Assembly (NCBI RefSeq): GCF_024746835.1
Contig: NZ_CP080531.1
Span: forward strand, 6,778,001 to 6,842,000
From: Mesorhizobium sp. AR02
GTDB lineage: Bacteria; Pseudomonadota; Alphaproteobacteria; Rhizobiales; Rhizobiaceae
DNA: 64,000 nucleotides
Direction: 5' to 3'
A program made the position numbers and the translations under genes. Every line of letters begins with the position of its first letter. Position 1 is the first letter of the stretch. Of the stretch, positions 1 through 10,416 are shown piece by piece. The notes under the pieces are model-generated. The model saw only the letters and a program-made list of their open reading frames with translations, did not search any database and had not been told where the DNA came from.

Positions 1-937
1 CCTTGGCGGCATTGGCGACGACCAGCGCCTGCGGATCGGCAAGGCCGATATCCTCCATCGCCATGCGCACCAGCCGGCGGCCGAGATAGAGAGGATCCTC
101 GCCGGCATCGAACATGCGCGCGAGATAGTAGAGCGCTGCATCGGGATCCGAGCCACGCACCGATTTGTGCAGCGCCGAGATCAGATTGTAATGGCCGTCC
201 TGGCCCTTGTCGTAGATCGGCGCGCGGCGTTGGACGATGCGCTGCAGCCCTTCGGGATCGAAGACCTCGCCGGGCTTGGCGGCACGCCAGACTTCCTCGG
301 CGAGCGTCAGCGATGCGCGTCCGTCGCCATCGCTCATGCGGATCAGCATCGTACGCGCCTCGTCATCGAGCGGCAGCGCCCTGCCCTCCGTCTCCTCCGC
401 CCGCACCATCAGCTTGGCGATGCTCTCCTCACCGAGCGAATGAAAGACCATGACGCGCGCGCGGGACAACAGGGCCGCGTTGAGTTCGAAGGACGGGTTT
501 TCGGTCGTGGCGCCGACTAGGACGACCGTCCCATCCTCCATGACGGGGAGAAAGGAATCCTGCTGGGCGCGATTGAAGCGGTGGATCTCATCGACGAAAA
601 GCAGGGTCTGACGACCGTTGGCGCGGCGAAGCTTGGCCGCCTCGAAGACTTTCTTCAGGTCGGCAACGCCGGAAAAGACCGCCGATATCTGCTCGAAGGC
701 AAGGCTGGTTTCGCCGGCGAGCAACCTTGCCACGGTGGTCTTGCCGGTGCCTGGCGGCCCCCAGAAGATCATCGAGCCGAGCGAGCCGGACCCGATCAGC
801 CGGGTCAGCGCGCCATCGGGGCCGGTCAGATGCTCCTGGCCAACGACCTCGCCAAGATTCTTTGGCCGCAGCCTGTCGGCCAGCGGCCGCCCGGGCGGCG
901 CCTTTTCCGGTTCATCGACGCTGAACAGATCGGCCAT
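1..937 (-). CDS. rarA: Replication-associated recombination protein RarA (MgsA), C-terminus cut off
   Basis: AAA+ ATPase of the RarA/MgsA/WRNIP1 family, which acts at stalled replication forks in the cytoplasm. My translation from the ATG at 937 gives an open frame of 312 codons running off the left edge. Walker A (GPPGTGKTT) lies at about residues 60-68, Walker B DEIH at 115-118, and the sensor-1 ATTENPSFE near 142-150, all typical of the family. The C-terminal lid and tetramerisation region lie outside the window. It starts 40 bp after the protease gene on the same strand, so the two are probably cotranscribed. Family assignment is firm. Confidence 0.93.
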   Translation of the reverse strand, partial: MADLFSVDEPEKAPPGRPLADRLRPKNLGEVVGQEHLTGPDGALTRLIGSGSLGSMIFWGPPGTGKTTVARLLAGETSLAFEQISAVFSGVADLKKVFEAAKLRRANGRQTLLFVDEIHRFNRAQQDSFLPVMEDGTVVLVGATTENPSFELNAALLSRARVMVFHSLGEESIAKLMVRAEETEGRALPLDDEARTMLIRMSDGDGRASLTLAEEVWRAAKPGEVFDPEGLQRIVQRRAPIYDKGQDGHYNLISALHKSVRGSDPDAALYYLARMFDAGEDPLYLGRRLVRMAMEDIGLADPQALVVANAAK

Positions 938-977
938 GCACTTCTTTTGGTTGGAGCGCGATCCCTTCAGATCGAAC

Positions 978-2471
978 TCAGTAACGCAACACCTGGCGCA
1001 GTATCTGCCCGCCACGCTCGACGGTAAAGCGCCACCAGCGCGTATCCTGCTGGGCAACCTGCGCCAGCGTCGCGGCGGTGTCGATGGTGGTGCCGTTGAC
1101 CTCGCGCACGATATCGCCCGGCAGGAAGCCGAAATCGGCGGCCGGAGAATCGCGGTTGACATCGATCACCGTGACGCCCTTGAGGTCGGTGCGCAGGCCA
1201 AGCTTCTGGGCAAGGCGCGGCGACAGTTCCGCAACCTTGGCGCCCGAGAACGGGCTGCGGCCATGCAGCGTCACTTCCGAGGCCTTCGCACCCTCCGGCG
1301 CGCGCTCCAAAGCGATGTCCATGGCTGCCTTCTGGCCCTTGGTCAGGATCGCGAAATTCGCCTTGGTGCCGATCGACAGCGTCGCCATGCGATAGTCCAG
1401 CGCCTCGATGCTCTCGACAGGCTTGCCGTTGATCTGCAGCACGACATCACCCGCCTTCAGCCCAGCCTTGCCCGCCGGTCCGGTCGCTTCGACGGAAGAG
1501 ACCAGCGCCCCGGTCGGCTTCTCCATGCCAAGCGATTCGGCGATCTGCGGCGTCACCGCTTCGAATTCGGCGCCGATATAGGGCCGCTCGAAGAAATCGA
1601 GGCCGGCCTTGGCGGCATCGGCAAAAGCCCGCACCATATTGGCGGGGATAGCAAAGCCGATGCCGATCGAGCCGCCGCTGCGGCTGTAGATCGCCGTGTT
1701 GATGCCGACCAGCTGGCCGCCCATGTTGATCAGCGCGCCGCCGGAATTGCCGGGATTGATGGCGGCGTCGGTCTGGATGAAATAGCCCGAATCCGAAACG
1801 CCGATATGGCTGCGGGCAAGCGCCGAAACGATGCCGCTGGTGGTGGTCTGGCCAACGCCGAAGGGGTTGCCGATGGCCAGCACCAGATCGCCTACCTCGA
1901 GCGCGTCGGAATCGCCGATGGCGATGACCGGGAAGGGTTTGTCGGATTCGATCTTGAGCACCGCAAGGTCGAGCGTCTCGTCCTTGAGCATCACCTTGCT
2001 GGTGAATTCACGGCCGTCGGCGGTCGCCACCTTGACCTCGTCGGCATCCTTGATGACGTGGAAATTGGTGACGATGACACCGCTCGGATCGACGAGCACG
2101 CCTGAGCCCAGCGAGGACTGCGCGCGCGGCTGGGCGCGGCCGAAAAACTCCTCGAAGAACGGATCGCCTTCAAAAGGCGATGTGACCTTGGCCGTCTGCG
2201 ACGCATAGACATTGACCACGGCCGGCGCGGTCTGCTTGACCAGCGGCGCAAACGAAAGCTGCACCTCCTCGCGGCCGAACGGAACGCGCTTGTCTGGACC
2301 GGAGGTGGAATTCTCGCCTTCAACGCCATGCAACAGATCGGTCAGCACGTCCGACAGGCCCGGATCGGCTGGCTTGGCGGCGTCTTCGGCCAGCGCCTGC
2401 CGGACTGCCGGTGCGGCTGCGAACACCATGAAGGCGCAGAGCAGAACAAGGGACAGTCTTTTGGCGCGCAT
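978..2471 (-). CDS. Do/HtrA-family periplasmic serine endoprotease (DegP/DegQ type)
   Basis: Periplasmic quality-control protease or chaperone. I chose the ATG at 2471 because GGAGG lies about 9 bases upstream and it places a signal peptide (RAKR, then a hydrophobic run ending near ALA) at the N-terminus; an in-frame ATG at 2522 would bury it. The 497-aa product has a trypsin-like domain with catalytic His (NFHV, about 138), Asp (DLAV, about 168) and Ser (GNSGG, about 243), followed by two PDZ domains. The length and the two PDZ domains fit DegP/DegQ; DegS would have one. It lies downstream of the rplQ terminator, so it is probably a separate unit with rarA. Confidence 0.93.
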   Translation of the reverse strand: MRAKRLSLVLLCAFMVFAAAPAVRQALAEDAAKPADPGLSDVLTDLLHGVEGENSTSGPDKRVPFGREEVQLSFAPLVKQTAPAVVNVYASQTAKVTSPFEGDPFFEEFFGRAQPRAQSSLGSGVLVDPSGVIVTNFHVIKDADEVKVATADGREFTSKVMLKDETLDLAVLKIESDKPFPVIAIGDSDALEVGDLVLAIGNPFGVGQTTTSGIVSALARSHIGVSDSGYFIQTDAAINPGNSGGALINMGGQLVGINTAIYSRSGGSIGIGFAIPANMVRAFADAAKAGLDFFERPYIGAEFEAVTPQIAESLGMEKPTGALVSSVEATGPAGKAGLKAGDVVLQINGKPVESIEALDYRMATLSIGTKANFAILTKGQKAAMDIALERAPEGAKASEVTLHGRSPFSGAKVAELSPRLAQKLGLRTDLKGVTVIDVNRDSPAADFGFLPGDIVREVNGTTIDTAATLAQVAQQDTRWWRFTVERGGQILRQVLRY

Positions 2472-2604
2472 TCGCGAATCCTCCAAGGCAAGTTCGGGCG
2501 CATTGTCCCGACGATTGTGCAAAATGAAAGGCTAAGCCGCTGAAATCCGATTATTTTCGCGTCGGCAGATCGTTTAAGACACGCATTGGAACGCGCAGAA
2601 CATG

Positions 2605-2627
2605 AAAAAGGGGCCCGCAGGCCCCTT
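2605..2627 (-). terminator. Rho-independent terminator of the ribosomal superoperon
   Basis: On the minus strand, 26 bases past the rplQ stop, a GGGGCC/GGCCCC stem with a CGCA-type loop is followed by TTTTTC. This closes the long transcription unit that begins at rpsL. Confidence 0.85.
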
Positions 2628-2652
2628 CAATTCATTCTGGAAAGACGTGGCG

Positions 2653-3084
2653 TTATGCGGCTGCGGCGTCCGCTTCGGTACCTTCGGCTTCGATGCGAGC
2701 GCGGTCGCCGGCGCCCTTGGCCGAGGTGTCGCGATCGACGAACTCGATGACGGCCATCGCGGCATTGTCGCCGTGACGGAAGCCCGCCTTCATGATGCGC
2801 AGGTAGCCGCCATTGCGGTTGGCGTAGCGCGGGGCGATGGTGTCGAACAGGCGCTTGACGACGCCTTCATTGCCGATCTGGGCAATGACCTGGCGGCGGG
2901 CGTGCAGGTCGCCGCGCTTGCCGAGCGTTACCAGCTTCTCGACGATCGGACGCAGGTCCTTCGCCTTCGGCAGAGTGGTGACGATCTGCTCGTGCTCGAG
3001 CAGCGACACGGCGAGGTTGGCGAACATCGACTTGCGATGGCTAATGCTTCGGGCGAAGCGACGGCCTTTGAAACCGTGGCGCAT
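2653..3084 (-). CDS. rplQ: 50S ribosomal protein L17
   Basis: L17 binds near the exit of the large-subunit tunnel. The 143-aa product starts [10 protein letters not shown], has the family core ([16 protein letters not shown], then [13 protein letters not shown]) in the first 75 residues, and carries an acidic/alanine tail (from about residue 120) that is common in alphaproteobacterial L17 and absent from the shorter E. coli protein. Last gene of the alpha operon, 104 bp after rpoA. Confidence 0.98.
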   Translation of the reverse strand: MRHGFKGRRFARSISHRKSMFANLAVSLLEHEQIVTTLPKAKDLRPIVEKLVTLGKRGDLHARRQVIAQIGNEGVVKRLFDTIAPRYANRNGGYLRIMKAGFRHGDNAAMAVIEFVDRDTSAKGAGDRARIEAEGTEADAAAA

Positions 3085-3188
3085 GGCTCTTTTCCTTCTT
3101 CAGTTGTTCAAGAGGCCAAGGCCTCTGATGGTTTTCCGCATGACCGTCGGATCGAGCGGCCCAGGCCGCCGATCCTTGGAATTCATGC

Positions 3189-4199
3189 TCAATATTGATC
3201 TTCGTAGCGCTTGGCGAGGTCTTCGATGTTTTCCGGCGGCCAGTCCGGCACTTCCATGCCGAGATGCAGGCCCATCGCCGCGAGCACTTCCTTGATCTCG
3301 TTCAGCGACTTGCGGCCGAAGTTCGGGGTGCGCAGCATCTCGGCTTCGGTCTTCTGGATGAGATCGCCGATGTAGACGATGTTGTCGTTCTTCAGGCAGT
3401 TGGCCGAACGCACCGAAAGCTCGAGTTCGTCGACCTTCTTGAGCAGCGCCGGGTTGAAGGCGAGTTCGGTGACGGCTTCGGCAGCGACTTCCTTCTGCGG
3501 CTCGTCGAAGTTGACGAACAGTCCGAGCTGGTCCTGCAGGATGCGAGCAGCGAAAGCTACCGCGTCCTCGCCCGAGATCGAACCGTCGGTCTCGATGGTC
3601 ATGGTCAGCTTGTCATAGTCGAGAACCTGACCCTCGCGGGTGTTCTCGACCTTGTAGGAGACCTTCTTGACCGGCGAGTAGAGGCTGTCGACCGGGATCA
3701 GGCCGATCGGCGCGTCCTCGGCGCGGTTGCGCTCGGCCGGCACGTAACCCTTGCCGGTGTCGACGGTGAATTCCATGCGGATTTCAGCGCCTTCGTCCAG
3801 CGTGCAGATGACGTGGTCGGGGTTGAGGATCTCGACGTCGCCAACCGTCTGGATGTCGCCGGCGAGAACCGCACCCGGGCCCTGCTTGCGAACGACCATG
3901 CGCTTGGGGCCGTCGCCTTCCATGCGGATGGCGATTTCCTTGATGTTCAAGACGATGTCGGTCACGTCCTCGCGCACACCGGCGATGGACGAGAATTCAT
4001 GCAGGACGCCGTCGATCTGCACGGCGGTGACAGCCGCACCGCGCAGTGAAGACAGAAGCACGCGGCGCAGCGCGTTGCCCAGCGTGAGGCCAAAGCCGCG
4101 CTCGAGCGGCTCGGCGACCAGCGTGGTCAGAGTCTTCTTCTTCGACGAGAACTCGATCTTGTTCGGCTTGATCAGTTCCTGCCAATTTTTCTGGATCAT
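3189..4199 (-). CDS. rpoA: DNA-directed RNA polymerase subunit alpha
   Basis: Alpha dimerises to nucleate core polymerase assembly; its C-terminal domain contacts UP elements and activators. The start at 4199 ([10 protein letters not shown]) is the usual alphaproteobacterial start and has AAGGA about 7 bases upstream; an in-frame codon at 4229 would add ten non-conserved residues. The 336-aa product has the NTD ([12 protein letters not shown] near residue 40) and the CTD helix-hairpin-helix ([18 protein letters not shown] near 290). It lies between rpsK and rplQ as in the standard alpha operon. Confidence 0.98.
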
Positions 4200-4301
4200 G
4201 ATGCTTTCCTTCCGTTGACCCGCCACCATCCAATCGTGGCGGGCGACCTGGAATACCGCGGAGGAACGCCTTTCGGCGTTCGCGCGGCGTTCGGTAATTT
4301 C

Positions 4302-4691
4302 TTAGACGCGGCGCTTCTTGCGCGGGCGGCAGCCATTGTGCGGGATCGGCGTCACATCACGGATCGAGGTGATGGTGAAGCCGGCCGCCTGCAGGGCGCG
4401 CAAAGCCGATTCACGACCGGAGCCGGGTCCGCAGACCTCGACTTCGAGCATGCGCATGCCGTGTTCCTGGGCCTTCTTGGCAACGTCCTCGGCAGCCATC
4501 TGGGCGGCGAACGGGGTCGACTTGCGCGAACCCTTGAAGCCCTGGGCACCGGCCGACGACCAGGCGATCGAATTGCCCTGCGCGTCGGTGATGGTGATCA
4601 TCGTGTTGTTGAAGGTCGAATTGACGTGGGCAACGCCCGACGAGATATTCTTGCGTTCGCGACGGCGAACACGAGCGGCTTCCTTGGCCAT
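4302..4691 (-). CDS. rpsK: 30S ribosomal protein S11
   Basis: S11 forms part of the 30S platform at the E site. The 129-aa product has the conserved core ([19 protein letters not shown] at residues 22-40) and the typical C-terminal [19 protein letters not shown]. Normal length. It is separated from rpsM by 138 bp containing an unusual inverted repeat, described separately. Confidence 0.98.
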   Translation of the reverse strand: MAKEAARVRRRERKNISSGVAHVNSTFNNTMITITDAQGNSIAWSSAGAQGFKGSRKSTPFAAQMAAEDVAKKAQEHGMRMLEVEVCGPGSGRESALRALQAAGFTITSIRDVTPIPHNGCRPRKKRRV

Positions 4692-4745
4692 GATAGTCCT
4701 TTCAGTTGATCTCTACACCGCCGTAATGCCAGCGGCTCCACCAGG

Positions 4746-4826
4746 GAGAAGGCAGTAGGGGAATATGGCAGTAGGGCAGTATGTCTGCCGGTCTATTGCC
4801 TTGCTGCCCTACTCCCTTACTGCCCC
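4746..4826. repeat. Short repeat array with inverted partner (hairpin) between rpsM and rpsK
   Basis: GGCAGTA-type units occur at 4751, 4767 and 4774; CTGCCCTACT at 4804-4813 is the exact reverse complement of 4770-4779, and 4814-4824 matches the reverse complement of 4751-4760 apart from one extra base. The transcript of the operon could fold this into a long stem inside the rpsM-rpsK spacer. A similar design occurs at 59536-59619. Confidence 0.8.
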
Positions 4827-4829
4827 AAA

Positions 4830-5198
4830 TTACTTCTTCTTGCCGGCGATCGACTTGGCCGGGCCCTTGCGGGTACGTGCATTGGTGTGCGTGCGCTGGC
4901 CGCGAACCGGCAGCGAGCGGCGGTGACGCAGACCGCGGTAGCAGCCGAGGTCCATGAGCCGCTTGATGTTCATCGAGACTTCGCGGCGCAGGTCGCCCTC
5001 GACCTGGTAGTCGCGGTCGATGGTCTCGCGGATCTGCAAGACTTCCGCGTCGGTCAGCTGGTTGACGCGGCGCTCGGCCGGGATGCCGACCTTGTCGACG
5101 ATCTCCTGGGCGAACTTCTTGCCAATGCCGTGAATGTACTGAAGCGCAATGACGACGCGCTTGTTAGTCGGAATGTTGACGCCGGCTATACGAGCCAT
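4830..5198 (-). CDS. rpsM: 30S ribosomal protein S13
   Basis: S13 sits in the 30S head and contacts the P-site tRNA and 50S bridge B1. The start at 5198 ([10 protein letters not shown]) is the universal S13 start; an upstream in-frame ATG at 5228 would add ten residues including the ribosome-binding region. The 122-aa product ends in the basic tRNA-contacting tail [27 protein letters not shown] sequence. A spacer of 201 bp separates it from adk. Confidence 0.98.
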   Translation of the reverse strand: MARIAGVNIPTNKRVVIALQYIHGIGKKFAQEIVDKVGIPAERRVNQLTDAEVLQIRETIDRDYQVEGDLRREVSMNIKRLMDLGCYRGLRHRRSLPVRGQRTHTNARTRKGPAKSIAGKKK

Positions 5199-5399
5199 GT
5201 TCTTCTCTTCTCCATGTGGGCCGGACAAGCCGGCGTTATTCAGATTGCCCCGCGTCCGGTGGAGGCCGGCCCTTGCGGGTGTTTCCAGTTCAAAGCCACT
5301 GCGTTGCCCTTGCGGACAAGCAAAGTTCGCACCTGATAGGAAGACGGGCCGCCATACCGCAGCGAGCCGCCTCCGTCAAGCCTAATCTCTAAATTCCCC

Positions 5400-5996
5400 T
5401 TACCGCGCCTTTGCGGCCGCCGCGAGCACGGCTTCGATCTCGGCGGTCACCGCGTCGATGCTGGCCATGCCGTCGACCGTCTTGAGCCTGCCCTTGGCGT
5501 AGTAATAGCCGGTCAGCGGAGCGGTCTTCTTGTAGTACTCGCGCAGGCGCTCTTCGAACACCGCGGGATTGTCGTCCTTGCGCACCGGCTGGCCGGCCGC
5601 CTTGGCATCCTCGGCACGCTTGACGATCCGGCCAACGAGGGCCCTGTCGTCGACGACCAGTTCGATGACCGTGTCGAGGCTGATGCCACGCTCCGAAAGC
5701 ATCGATTCAACCGCATCAGCCTGCACCAGCGTGCGCGGGTAGCCGTCGAGGATGAACCCCCCGGCGCAGTCCGCCTGATCGATCCGCTCGGCGACGATGG
5801 CGTTGACGATGGCGTCGGACACCAGCTCACCGGCATCCATCACCGCCTTGGCACGCTTGCCGACTTCGGAACCGGCCTGAACGGCGGCACGCAGCATGTC
5901 GCCCGTCGAAAGCTGGGGTATGCCGTATTTGTCTACCAGTCTTTGTGCTTGTGTCCCCTTGCCCGCCCCTGGCGGCCCAAGCAAAATCAACCTCAT
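5400..5996 (-). CDS. adk: Adenylate kinase, short-LID form
   Basis: Converts AMP + ATP to 2 ADP in the cytoplasm. The 198-aa product has the P-loop [10 protein letters not shown] at residues 7-16, the AMP-binding STGDMLR near 30-36 and GYPRT near 84. Between VGRI and the DDNP motif there is only a short segment, so the zinc-binding LID insertion of long-form enzymes is missing, as usual in alphaproteobacteria. Its ATG overlaps the secY stop by 4 bp, indicating translational coupling. Confidence 0.97.
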   Translation of the reverse strand: MRLILLGPPGAGKGTQAQRLVDKYGIPQLSTGDMLRAAVQAGSEVGKRAKAVMDAGELVSDAIVNAIVAERIDQADCAGGFILDGYPRTLVQADAVESMLSERGISLDTVIELVVDDRALVGRIVKRAEDAKAAGQPVRKDDNPAVFEERLREYYKKTAPLTGYYYAKGRLKTVDGMASIDAVTAEIEAVLAAAAKAR

Positions 5997-7333
5997 CTGG
6001 CTTTCTTCCCCCCGCGCAGCTTCGACTTCTTGATCAGGCCTTCATACTGGTGCGCGATCAGGTGGCCCTGAATCTGCGCAACCGTATCGAGCGTGACACT
6101 GACCACGATCAGAAGCGATGTGCCACCAAGGTAGAATGGTACGCCAGTCGCCGAGATCAGGAACTCCGGCAGCAGGCACACCAGCACCAGATAGATGGCG
6201 CCGACGACGGTGATGCGGGTGAGAACGTAATCGATGTAATCGGCGGTGCGCTCGCCCGGACGATAGCCCGGGATGAAGCCCGAATGCTTCTTGAGCTGGT
6301 CGGCGGTGTCCTTCGGGTTGAAGACAATCGCTGTGTAGAAGAAGGCGAAGAACACGATCATCGCCGCATAGAACGCCATGTAGAGCGGCTGGCCATGGCC
6401 GAGCGAGGCCAGGATGGTGCTCGCCCAGGCCGGCATGTTGGTCGTCTGCGAGAAGCCGGCGACAGTGGCCGGCAGCAGGAGCAGCGACGAGGCGAAGATC
6501 GGCGGAATGACGCCCGACGTGTTGAGCTTGAGCGGCAAATGCGAGGTGTCGCCCTGGAACATGCGGTTGCCAACCTGGCGCTTCGGATACTGGATCAGCA
6601 GACGGCGCTGGGCGCGCTCGAAGAACACGATGAGCGCGATGACGACGATGGCGAGCACGATGATCGCCAGGATCAAGCCGGTCGACAAGGCACCGGTGCG
6701 GCCAAGCTCCAGCGTGCCGGAAATGGCGCGCGGCAGGCCAGCGACAATGCCCGAGAAGATGATCAGCGAAATGCCGTTGCCGATGCCGCGCGCGGTGATC
6801 TGCTCGCCGAGCCACATCAGGAACATGGTGCCGCCAACCAGTGTGACGACGGTCGAGAGGCGGAAGAACATGCCGGGATCGTTGACGATGCCGTTGCCAT
6901 TTTCCAGGCCCACCGAAATGCCATAGGCCTGAACCAGCGCCAGAAGCACGGTGCCGTAGCGCGTGTACTGGTTGATGACCTTGCGGCCCTGCTCGCCTTC
7001 CTTCTTCAACGCTTCCAGCGACGGGATGACGGAGGTCATCAGCTGCATGATGATGGAGGCGGAGATGTAAGGCATGATGCCGAGCGCAAAGATCGCCATG
7101 CGCTGCACGGCGCCGCCGGCGAACATGTTGAACATGCCAAGCACGCCCTTGCTCTGCGAGGAGAAAGCCTGGGCGAAGGCGTCGGGATTGATGCCGGGAA
7201 GCGGGATGTAGGTGCCGAGACGATAGACGAGCAAAGCGCCAATGGTGAACCAGATGCGTTTCTTCAGGTCCTCCGCCTTGGCGAAGGCCGAGAAATTCAG
7301 ATTCGAGGCTAGTTGTTCAGCAGCCGAAGCCAT
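5993..7333 (-). CDS. secY: Preprotein translocase subunit SecY
   Basis: Pore subunit of the SecYEG channel in the inner membrane. The 446-aa product has ten predicted hydrophobic segments and family motifs such as [15 protein letters not shown] (about residues 83-97) and the cytosolic loop near [17 protein letters not shown] sequence (about 270). N-terminus [17 protein letters not shown] is typical of rhizobial SecY. It partners with secE, which is present at 39.1 kb in this window. Confidence 0.97.
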   Translation of the reverse strand: MASAAEQLASNLNFSAFAKAEDLKKRIWFTIGALLVYRLGTYIPLPGINPDAFAQAFSSQSKGVLGMFNMFAGGAVQRMAIFALGIMPYISASIIMQLMTSVIPSLEALKKEGEQGRKVINQYTRYGTVLLALVQAYGISVGLENGNGIVNDPGMFFRLSTVVTLVGGTMFLMWLGEQITARGIGNGISLIIFSGIVAGLPRAISGTLELGRTGALSTGLILAIIVLAIVVIALIVFFERAQRRLLIQYPKRQVGNRMFQGDTSHLPLKLNTSGVIPPIFASSLLLLPATVAGFSQTTNMPAWASTILASLGHGQPLYMAFYAAMIVFFAFFYTAIVFNPKDTADQLKKHSGFIPGYRPGERTADYIDYVLTRITVVGAIYLVLVCLLPEFLISATGVPFYLGGTSLLIVVSVTLDTVAQIQGHLIAHQYEGLIKKSKLRGGKKAR

Positions 7334-7430
7334 GCCTGATTCTCCGCTTGGTAACGCTTGATGGCCCGTGAGGTCAGGCGGCGCGTTTCACCGAAGCTCA
7401 CGAGATAAGCTCCGGGCTGTAAACATGCAA

Positions 7431-7515
7431 GCGGCCGCGTTGACGCGGCCGCCTAATTGAGCAGATCAAAGCGCAATCGTGAGCAAAAACGGTTTCTGCC
7501 GATCGCGCTTCAAAT
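7431..7515. repeat. Intercistronic hairpins between rplO and secY
   Basis: 7431-7439 and 7444-7452 form a perfect nine-base stem (GCGGCCGCG/CGCGGCCGC) with a TTGA loop. Next to it, AAGCGC...GCGCTT around 7468-7510 is a second, imperfect inverted repeat resembling short elements scattered through rhizobial genomes. No U-run follows on the minus strand, so I do not call a terminator; it could modulate or stabilise the mRNA. Confidence 0.6.
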
Positions 7516-7520
7516 TGCCG

Positions 7521-7994
7521 TTACTCGGCAGCTGCCTTTTCCGGCAACTTGACCGAGCCGCCGGCCTTTTCGATCTTGTCGATCGCGGCCTTGGAGGCAC
7601 CGGCGACGTCGAAGGCGAGCTTTGCCTTGATCTCGCCGTCCGAGAGGATGCGAACGCCGTCCTTGACGCGGCGGATGACGCCGGCGGCAACGAGCGATTC
7701 AGCCGTCACGGTTGCCTTGGCGTCGAGCTTCTTGGCGTCGATGGCGACCTGGATACGGGCCAGCGACACGACGGTGAAGCTCTTGGCGAAGATGTTGTTG
7801 AAGCCACGCTTCGGCAGGCGCCGGTAGAGTGGCATCTGGCCACCCTCGAAGCCATTGATGGCGACGCCGGAGCGCGCCTTCTGGCCCTTGACGCCGCGAC
7901 CGGCGGTCTTGCCCGAGCCGGAACCGATGCCGCGGCCGAGACGCTTCTTGGAATGCGTCGCGCCGTCCTTGTCACGCAGATCGTTGAGTTTCAT
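7521..7994 (-). CDS. rplO: 50S ribosomal protein L15
   Basis: L15 is a late-assembly large-subunit protein with a long basic extension. The 157-aa product starts [18 protein letters not shown] and has the glycine-rich basic stretch [19 protein letters not shown] at about 20-38 followed by the globular domain. Normal length; 22 bp after rpmD. Confidence 0.98.
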   Translation of the reverse strand: MKLNDLRDKDGATHSKKRLGRGIGSGSGKTAGRGVKGQKARSGVAINGFEGGQMPLYRRLPKRGFNNIFAKSFTVVSLARIQVAIDAKKLDAKATVTAESLVAAGVIRRVKDGVRILSDGEIKAKLAFDVAGASKAAIDKIEKAGGSVKLPEKAAAE

Positions 7995-8016
7995 CTGGGT
8001 TCTCCTGCGCTTTGGC

Positions 8017-8214
8017 TCAGCCCTCGTCCACGACGCGGACGAGATGCTGAACGGCGGCGATCATGCCGCGCACGGAAAGCGTATCTTCCAGCGTGCGCTG
8101 CTTGTGCATCTTGTTGAGGCCGAGGCCGACCAGCGTCGCGCGCTGTTCCTTCGGACGGCGGATCGGCGAACCGATCTGCTCAACGGTGATGGTCTTGGTT
8201 GCTTTCTTGGCCAT
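8017..8214 (-). CDS. rpmD: 50S ribosomal protein L30
   Basis: Small large-subunit protein. The ATG at 8214 ([10 protein letters not shown]) is preferred over a TTG two codons upstream because AGGGA lies 8 bases before it. The 65-aa product contains the ferredoxin-like L30 core ([20 protein letters not shown]). Confidence 0.96.
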   Translation of the reverse strand: MAKKATKTITVEQIGSPIRRPKEQRATLVGLGLNKMHKQRTLEDTLSVRGMIAAVQHLVRVVDEG

Positions 8215-8238
8215 GGTCAAAATCCCTGGTCAGATCGA

Positions 8239-8802
8239 CTATTCTTCAGCCGCAACGGCGGTGCCGCGGCGGGCCTGAAGGGTCGAATACTTGATGCCGC
8301 GAGCGGCAGCCACATCCTTGGGATGCATCTGGCTCTTCAGCGCGTCGAAAGTGGCGCGAACCATGTTGTAGGGGTTCGACGAACCCATCGACTTGGCGAC
8401 CACGTCATGCATGCCGAGCGTCTCGAAGACAGCGCGCATCGGGCCGCCGGCGATGATGCCGGTACCCTGCTTGGCAGCGCGCAGCAGAACGCGTCCGGCG
8501 CCCCAGCGTCCCTCGACGTCATGATGCAGCGTACGGCCCGAGCGCAGCGGCACGAAGATCATGTCGCGCTTTGCCGATTCGGTTGCCTTGCGGATGGCTT
8601 CCGGCACTTCGCGTGCCTTGCCATGACCGAAGCCGACGCGACCCTTCTGGTCGCCGACGACGACGAGTGCGGCGAAACCGAAGCGGCGGCCACCCTTGAC
8701 GACCTTGGCGACGCGGTTGATGTGGACGAGCTTGTCCACCATGCCGTCATCGCGCTCTTCACGCTCGCGGCCGCGGCCGCCTTCCCTACGTTCCTGTGCC
8801 AT
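8239..8802 (-). CDS. rpsE: 30S ribosomal protein S5
   Basis: S5 lines the mRNA entry site and affects decoding accuracy. The start at 8802 ([10 protein letters not shown]) follows AAGGA; an upstream in-frame ATG at 8832 covers that site. The 187-aa product has an Arg/Glu-rich leader typical of rhizobia, the S5 RNA-binding motif [19 protein letters not shown] at about 36-54, and the C-terminal domain. Confidence 0.97.
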   Translation of the reverse strand: MAQERREGGRGREREERDDGMVDKLVHINRVAKVVKGGRRFGFAALVVVGDQKGRVGFGHGKAREVPEAIRKATESAKRDMIFVPLRSGRTLHHDVEGRWGAGRVLLRAAKQGTGIIAGGPMRAVFETLGMHDVVAKSMGSSNPYNMVRATFDALKSQMHPKDVAAARGIKYSTLQARRGTAVAAEE

Positions 8803-8882
8803 ATCCTGTTCCTTGTTTTTTTCCGGAAGCACGGTTGATGATGAGATCCGGCGCCTCTGTGGGTCACCGGGGGCGAAAGTTT

Positions 8883-9242
8883 TTAGAAGCTGAGACCGCC
8901 TTCGCGTGCAGCTTCAGCCAGCGCCTTGACGCGGCCGTGATAGATGTAGGCGCCGCGATCGAAGACGACTTCCTTGACGCCGGCCTTGGTGGCGCGCTCG
9001 GCGATCAGCTTGCCGATCGCAGCAGCGGCCGCGGTGTCGGCACCGGTCTTGAGCGAACCCTTGAGGTCCTTCTCAAGCGTCGAAGCGGCGGCGATGGTGT
9101 GGCCCTTGGCGTCGTCAATGACCTGCACATAGATGTTCTTCGACGTGCGGTGAACCGAGAGACGCGGACGCTCGCCGGCGACCTTCTTGATCTGACGGCG
9201 GACGCGCTGCGCGCGGCGCTGGATGGATTCTTTGCTAGCCAT
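8883..9242 (-). CDS. rplR: 50S ribosomal protein L18
   Basis: Binds 5S rRNA in the central protuberance with L5. The 119-aa product starts with the basic RNA-binding segment ([20 protein letters not shown]) and has the family core [16 protein letters not shown]; it ends [12 protein letters not shown]. The 140-bp spacer to rplF is the second longest in the spc section. Confidence 0.98.
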   Translation of the reverse strand: MASKESIQRRAQRVRRQIKKVAGERPRLSVHRTSKNIYVQVIDDAKGHTIAAASTLEKDLKGSLKTGADTAAAAAIGKLIAERATKAGVKEVVFDRGAYIYHGRVKALAEAAREGGLSF

Positions 9243-9382
9243 GATAGTTCCTTGCCTTCAAAAAACGGGGGCCGCCATATGCGGTAGGCGAAAGCGCCTC
9301 CCGCGACCGCTCCCCGCGGCGTTGCACTTCTTTGGCTTGGTCCTTTCCGAAAAGTCTGCAACTTTTTTCGGGGCCAAGCCCA

Positions 9383-9916
9383 CTACTTCTTCTTGCCTTC
9401 CTTGCGGACGATCTTCTCGCCAGCGTAACGGACGCCCTTACCCTTGTAGGGCTCGGGGCCGCGGTATTCGCGGATCTCGGCAGCCACCTGGCCAACCTGC
9501 TGCTTGTCGATGCCAGCAATGGTGATCTCGGTCGGCTTCGGCACGGTGATGGTGATGCCGGCCGGCGTCTCGTAGACGACGTCATGGCTAAAGCCAAGTG
9601 CCAGCTGCAGGTTCTTGCCCTGAAGTGCCGCACGATAGCCGACGCCGGTGATCTCGAGCTTCTTCTCGAAACCGTCCTTGACGCCTTGCAGGATGTTGAC
9701 GATCTGCGTGCGCGACATGCCCCACTTGGAGCGGGCGGTCTTGGTCTGGTCGCGCGGCTGGACAGCGATCTCGCTGCCTTCCATCTTGACCAGGACTTCG
9801 TCGTTCACCACGAACTTCAGCTCGCCCTTGGGGCCCTTCGCCGTCACGGTCTGGCCGTTGACGGTCGCGGTCACGCCCTGCGGCAGCGAAACGGGTTTCT
9901 TTCCAATACGAGACAT
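9383..9916 (-). CDS. rplF: 50S ribosomal protein L6
   Basis: L6 lies near the factor-binding site. The 177-aa product has the usual start [15 protein letters not shown], two repeated L6 folds and the C-terminal motif [16 protein letters not shown]. Normal length. Confidence 0.98.
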   Translation of the reverse strand: MSRIGKKPVSLPQGVTATVNGQTVTAKGPKGELKFVVNDEVLVKMEGSEIAVQPRDQTKTARSKWGMSRTQIVNILQGVKDGFEKKLEITGVGYRAALQGKNLQLALGFSHDVVYETPAGITITVPKPTEITIAGIDKQQVGQVAAEIREYRGPEPYKGKGVRYAGEKIVRKEGKKK

Positions 9917-10005
9917 TTTGTTGTCCTCGTCACTTCTCTTGTTTCAGGTCTCTGTCTTCGGAACGATCCGAAGACCGGATTCCACTTTGCGGGTCAGCTG
10001 CCAGA

Positions 10006-10404
10006 TCAGAAGATCTGGCAGAGGATCTCGCCGCCGACGTTCTGTTCGCGTGCTTCGTGATCGGCCATCACGCCCTTCGGCGTCGAAAGGATGGCGATGC
10101 CGAGGCCGTTGGCGACGTGCGGGATCGACTTGGCCGAGACGTAAACGCGGCGGCCCGGCTTCGAGACGCGGGCGATTTCGCGCACGACCGGCGCACCGTC
10201 GAAATACTTCAGCTCGATTTCGATTTCGGACTTGCCGTTGTCGAAGTCGGTCTGGCTGTAGTCGCGGATATAGCCTTCAGCCTTCAGCACGTCGAGGACG
10301 CGGGTGCGCAGACGCGAGGCCGGCGTCGAGACACTCGACTTCTTGCGGCCGTAGGCGTTGCGGATGCGGGTCAGCATATCGCCGAGAGGATCGCTCAATG
10401 ACAT
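10006..10404 (-). CDS. rpsH: 30S ribosomal protein S8
   Basis: Primary 16S rRNA binder and, in E. coli, translational repressor of the spc operon. The 132-aa product begins [20 protein letters not shown] and contains the C-terminal RNA-binding [20 protein letters not shown]. Whether it autoregulates here cannot be seen. Confidence 0.98.
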   Translation of the reverse strand: MSLSDPLGDMLTRIRNAYGRKKSSVSTPASRLRTRVLDVLKAEGYIRDYSQTDFDNGKSEIEIELKYFDGAPVVREIARVSKPGRRVYVSAKSIPHVANGLGIAILSTPKGVMADHEAREQNVGGEILCQIF

Positions 10405-10416
10405 GTTATGTCCTCC

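Noticed and set aside
4746..4826. Terminator between rpsM and rpsK
   Set aside because: The stem is not followed by a U-run on the minus strand and essential genes follow it.
7431..7452. Terminator between rplO and secY
   Set aside because: No U-run follows the stem on the minus strand; secY needs read-through.
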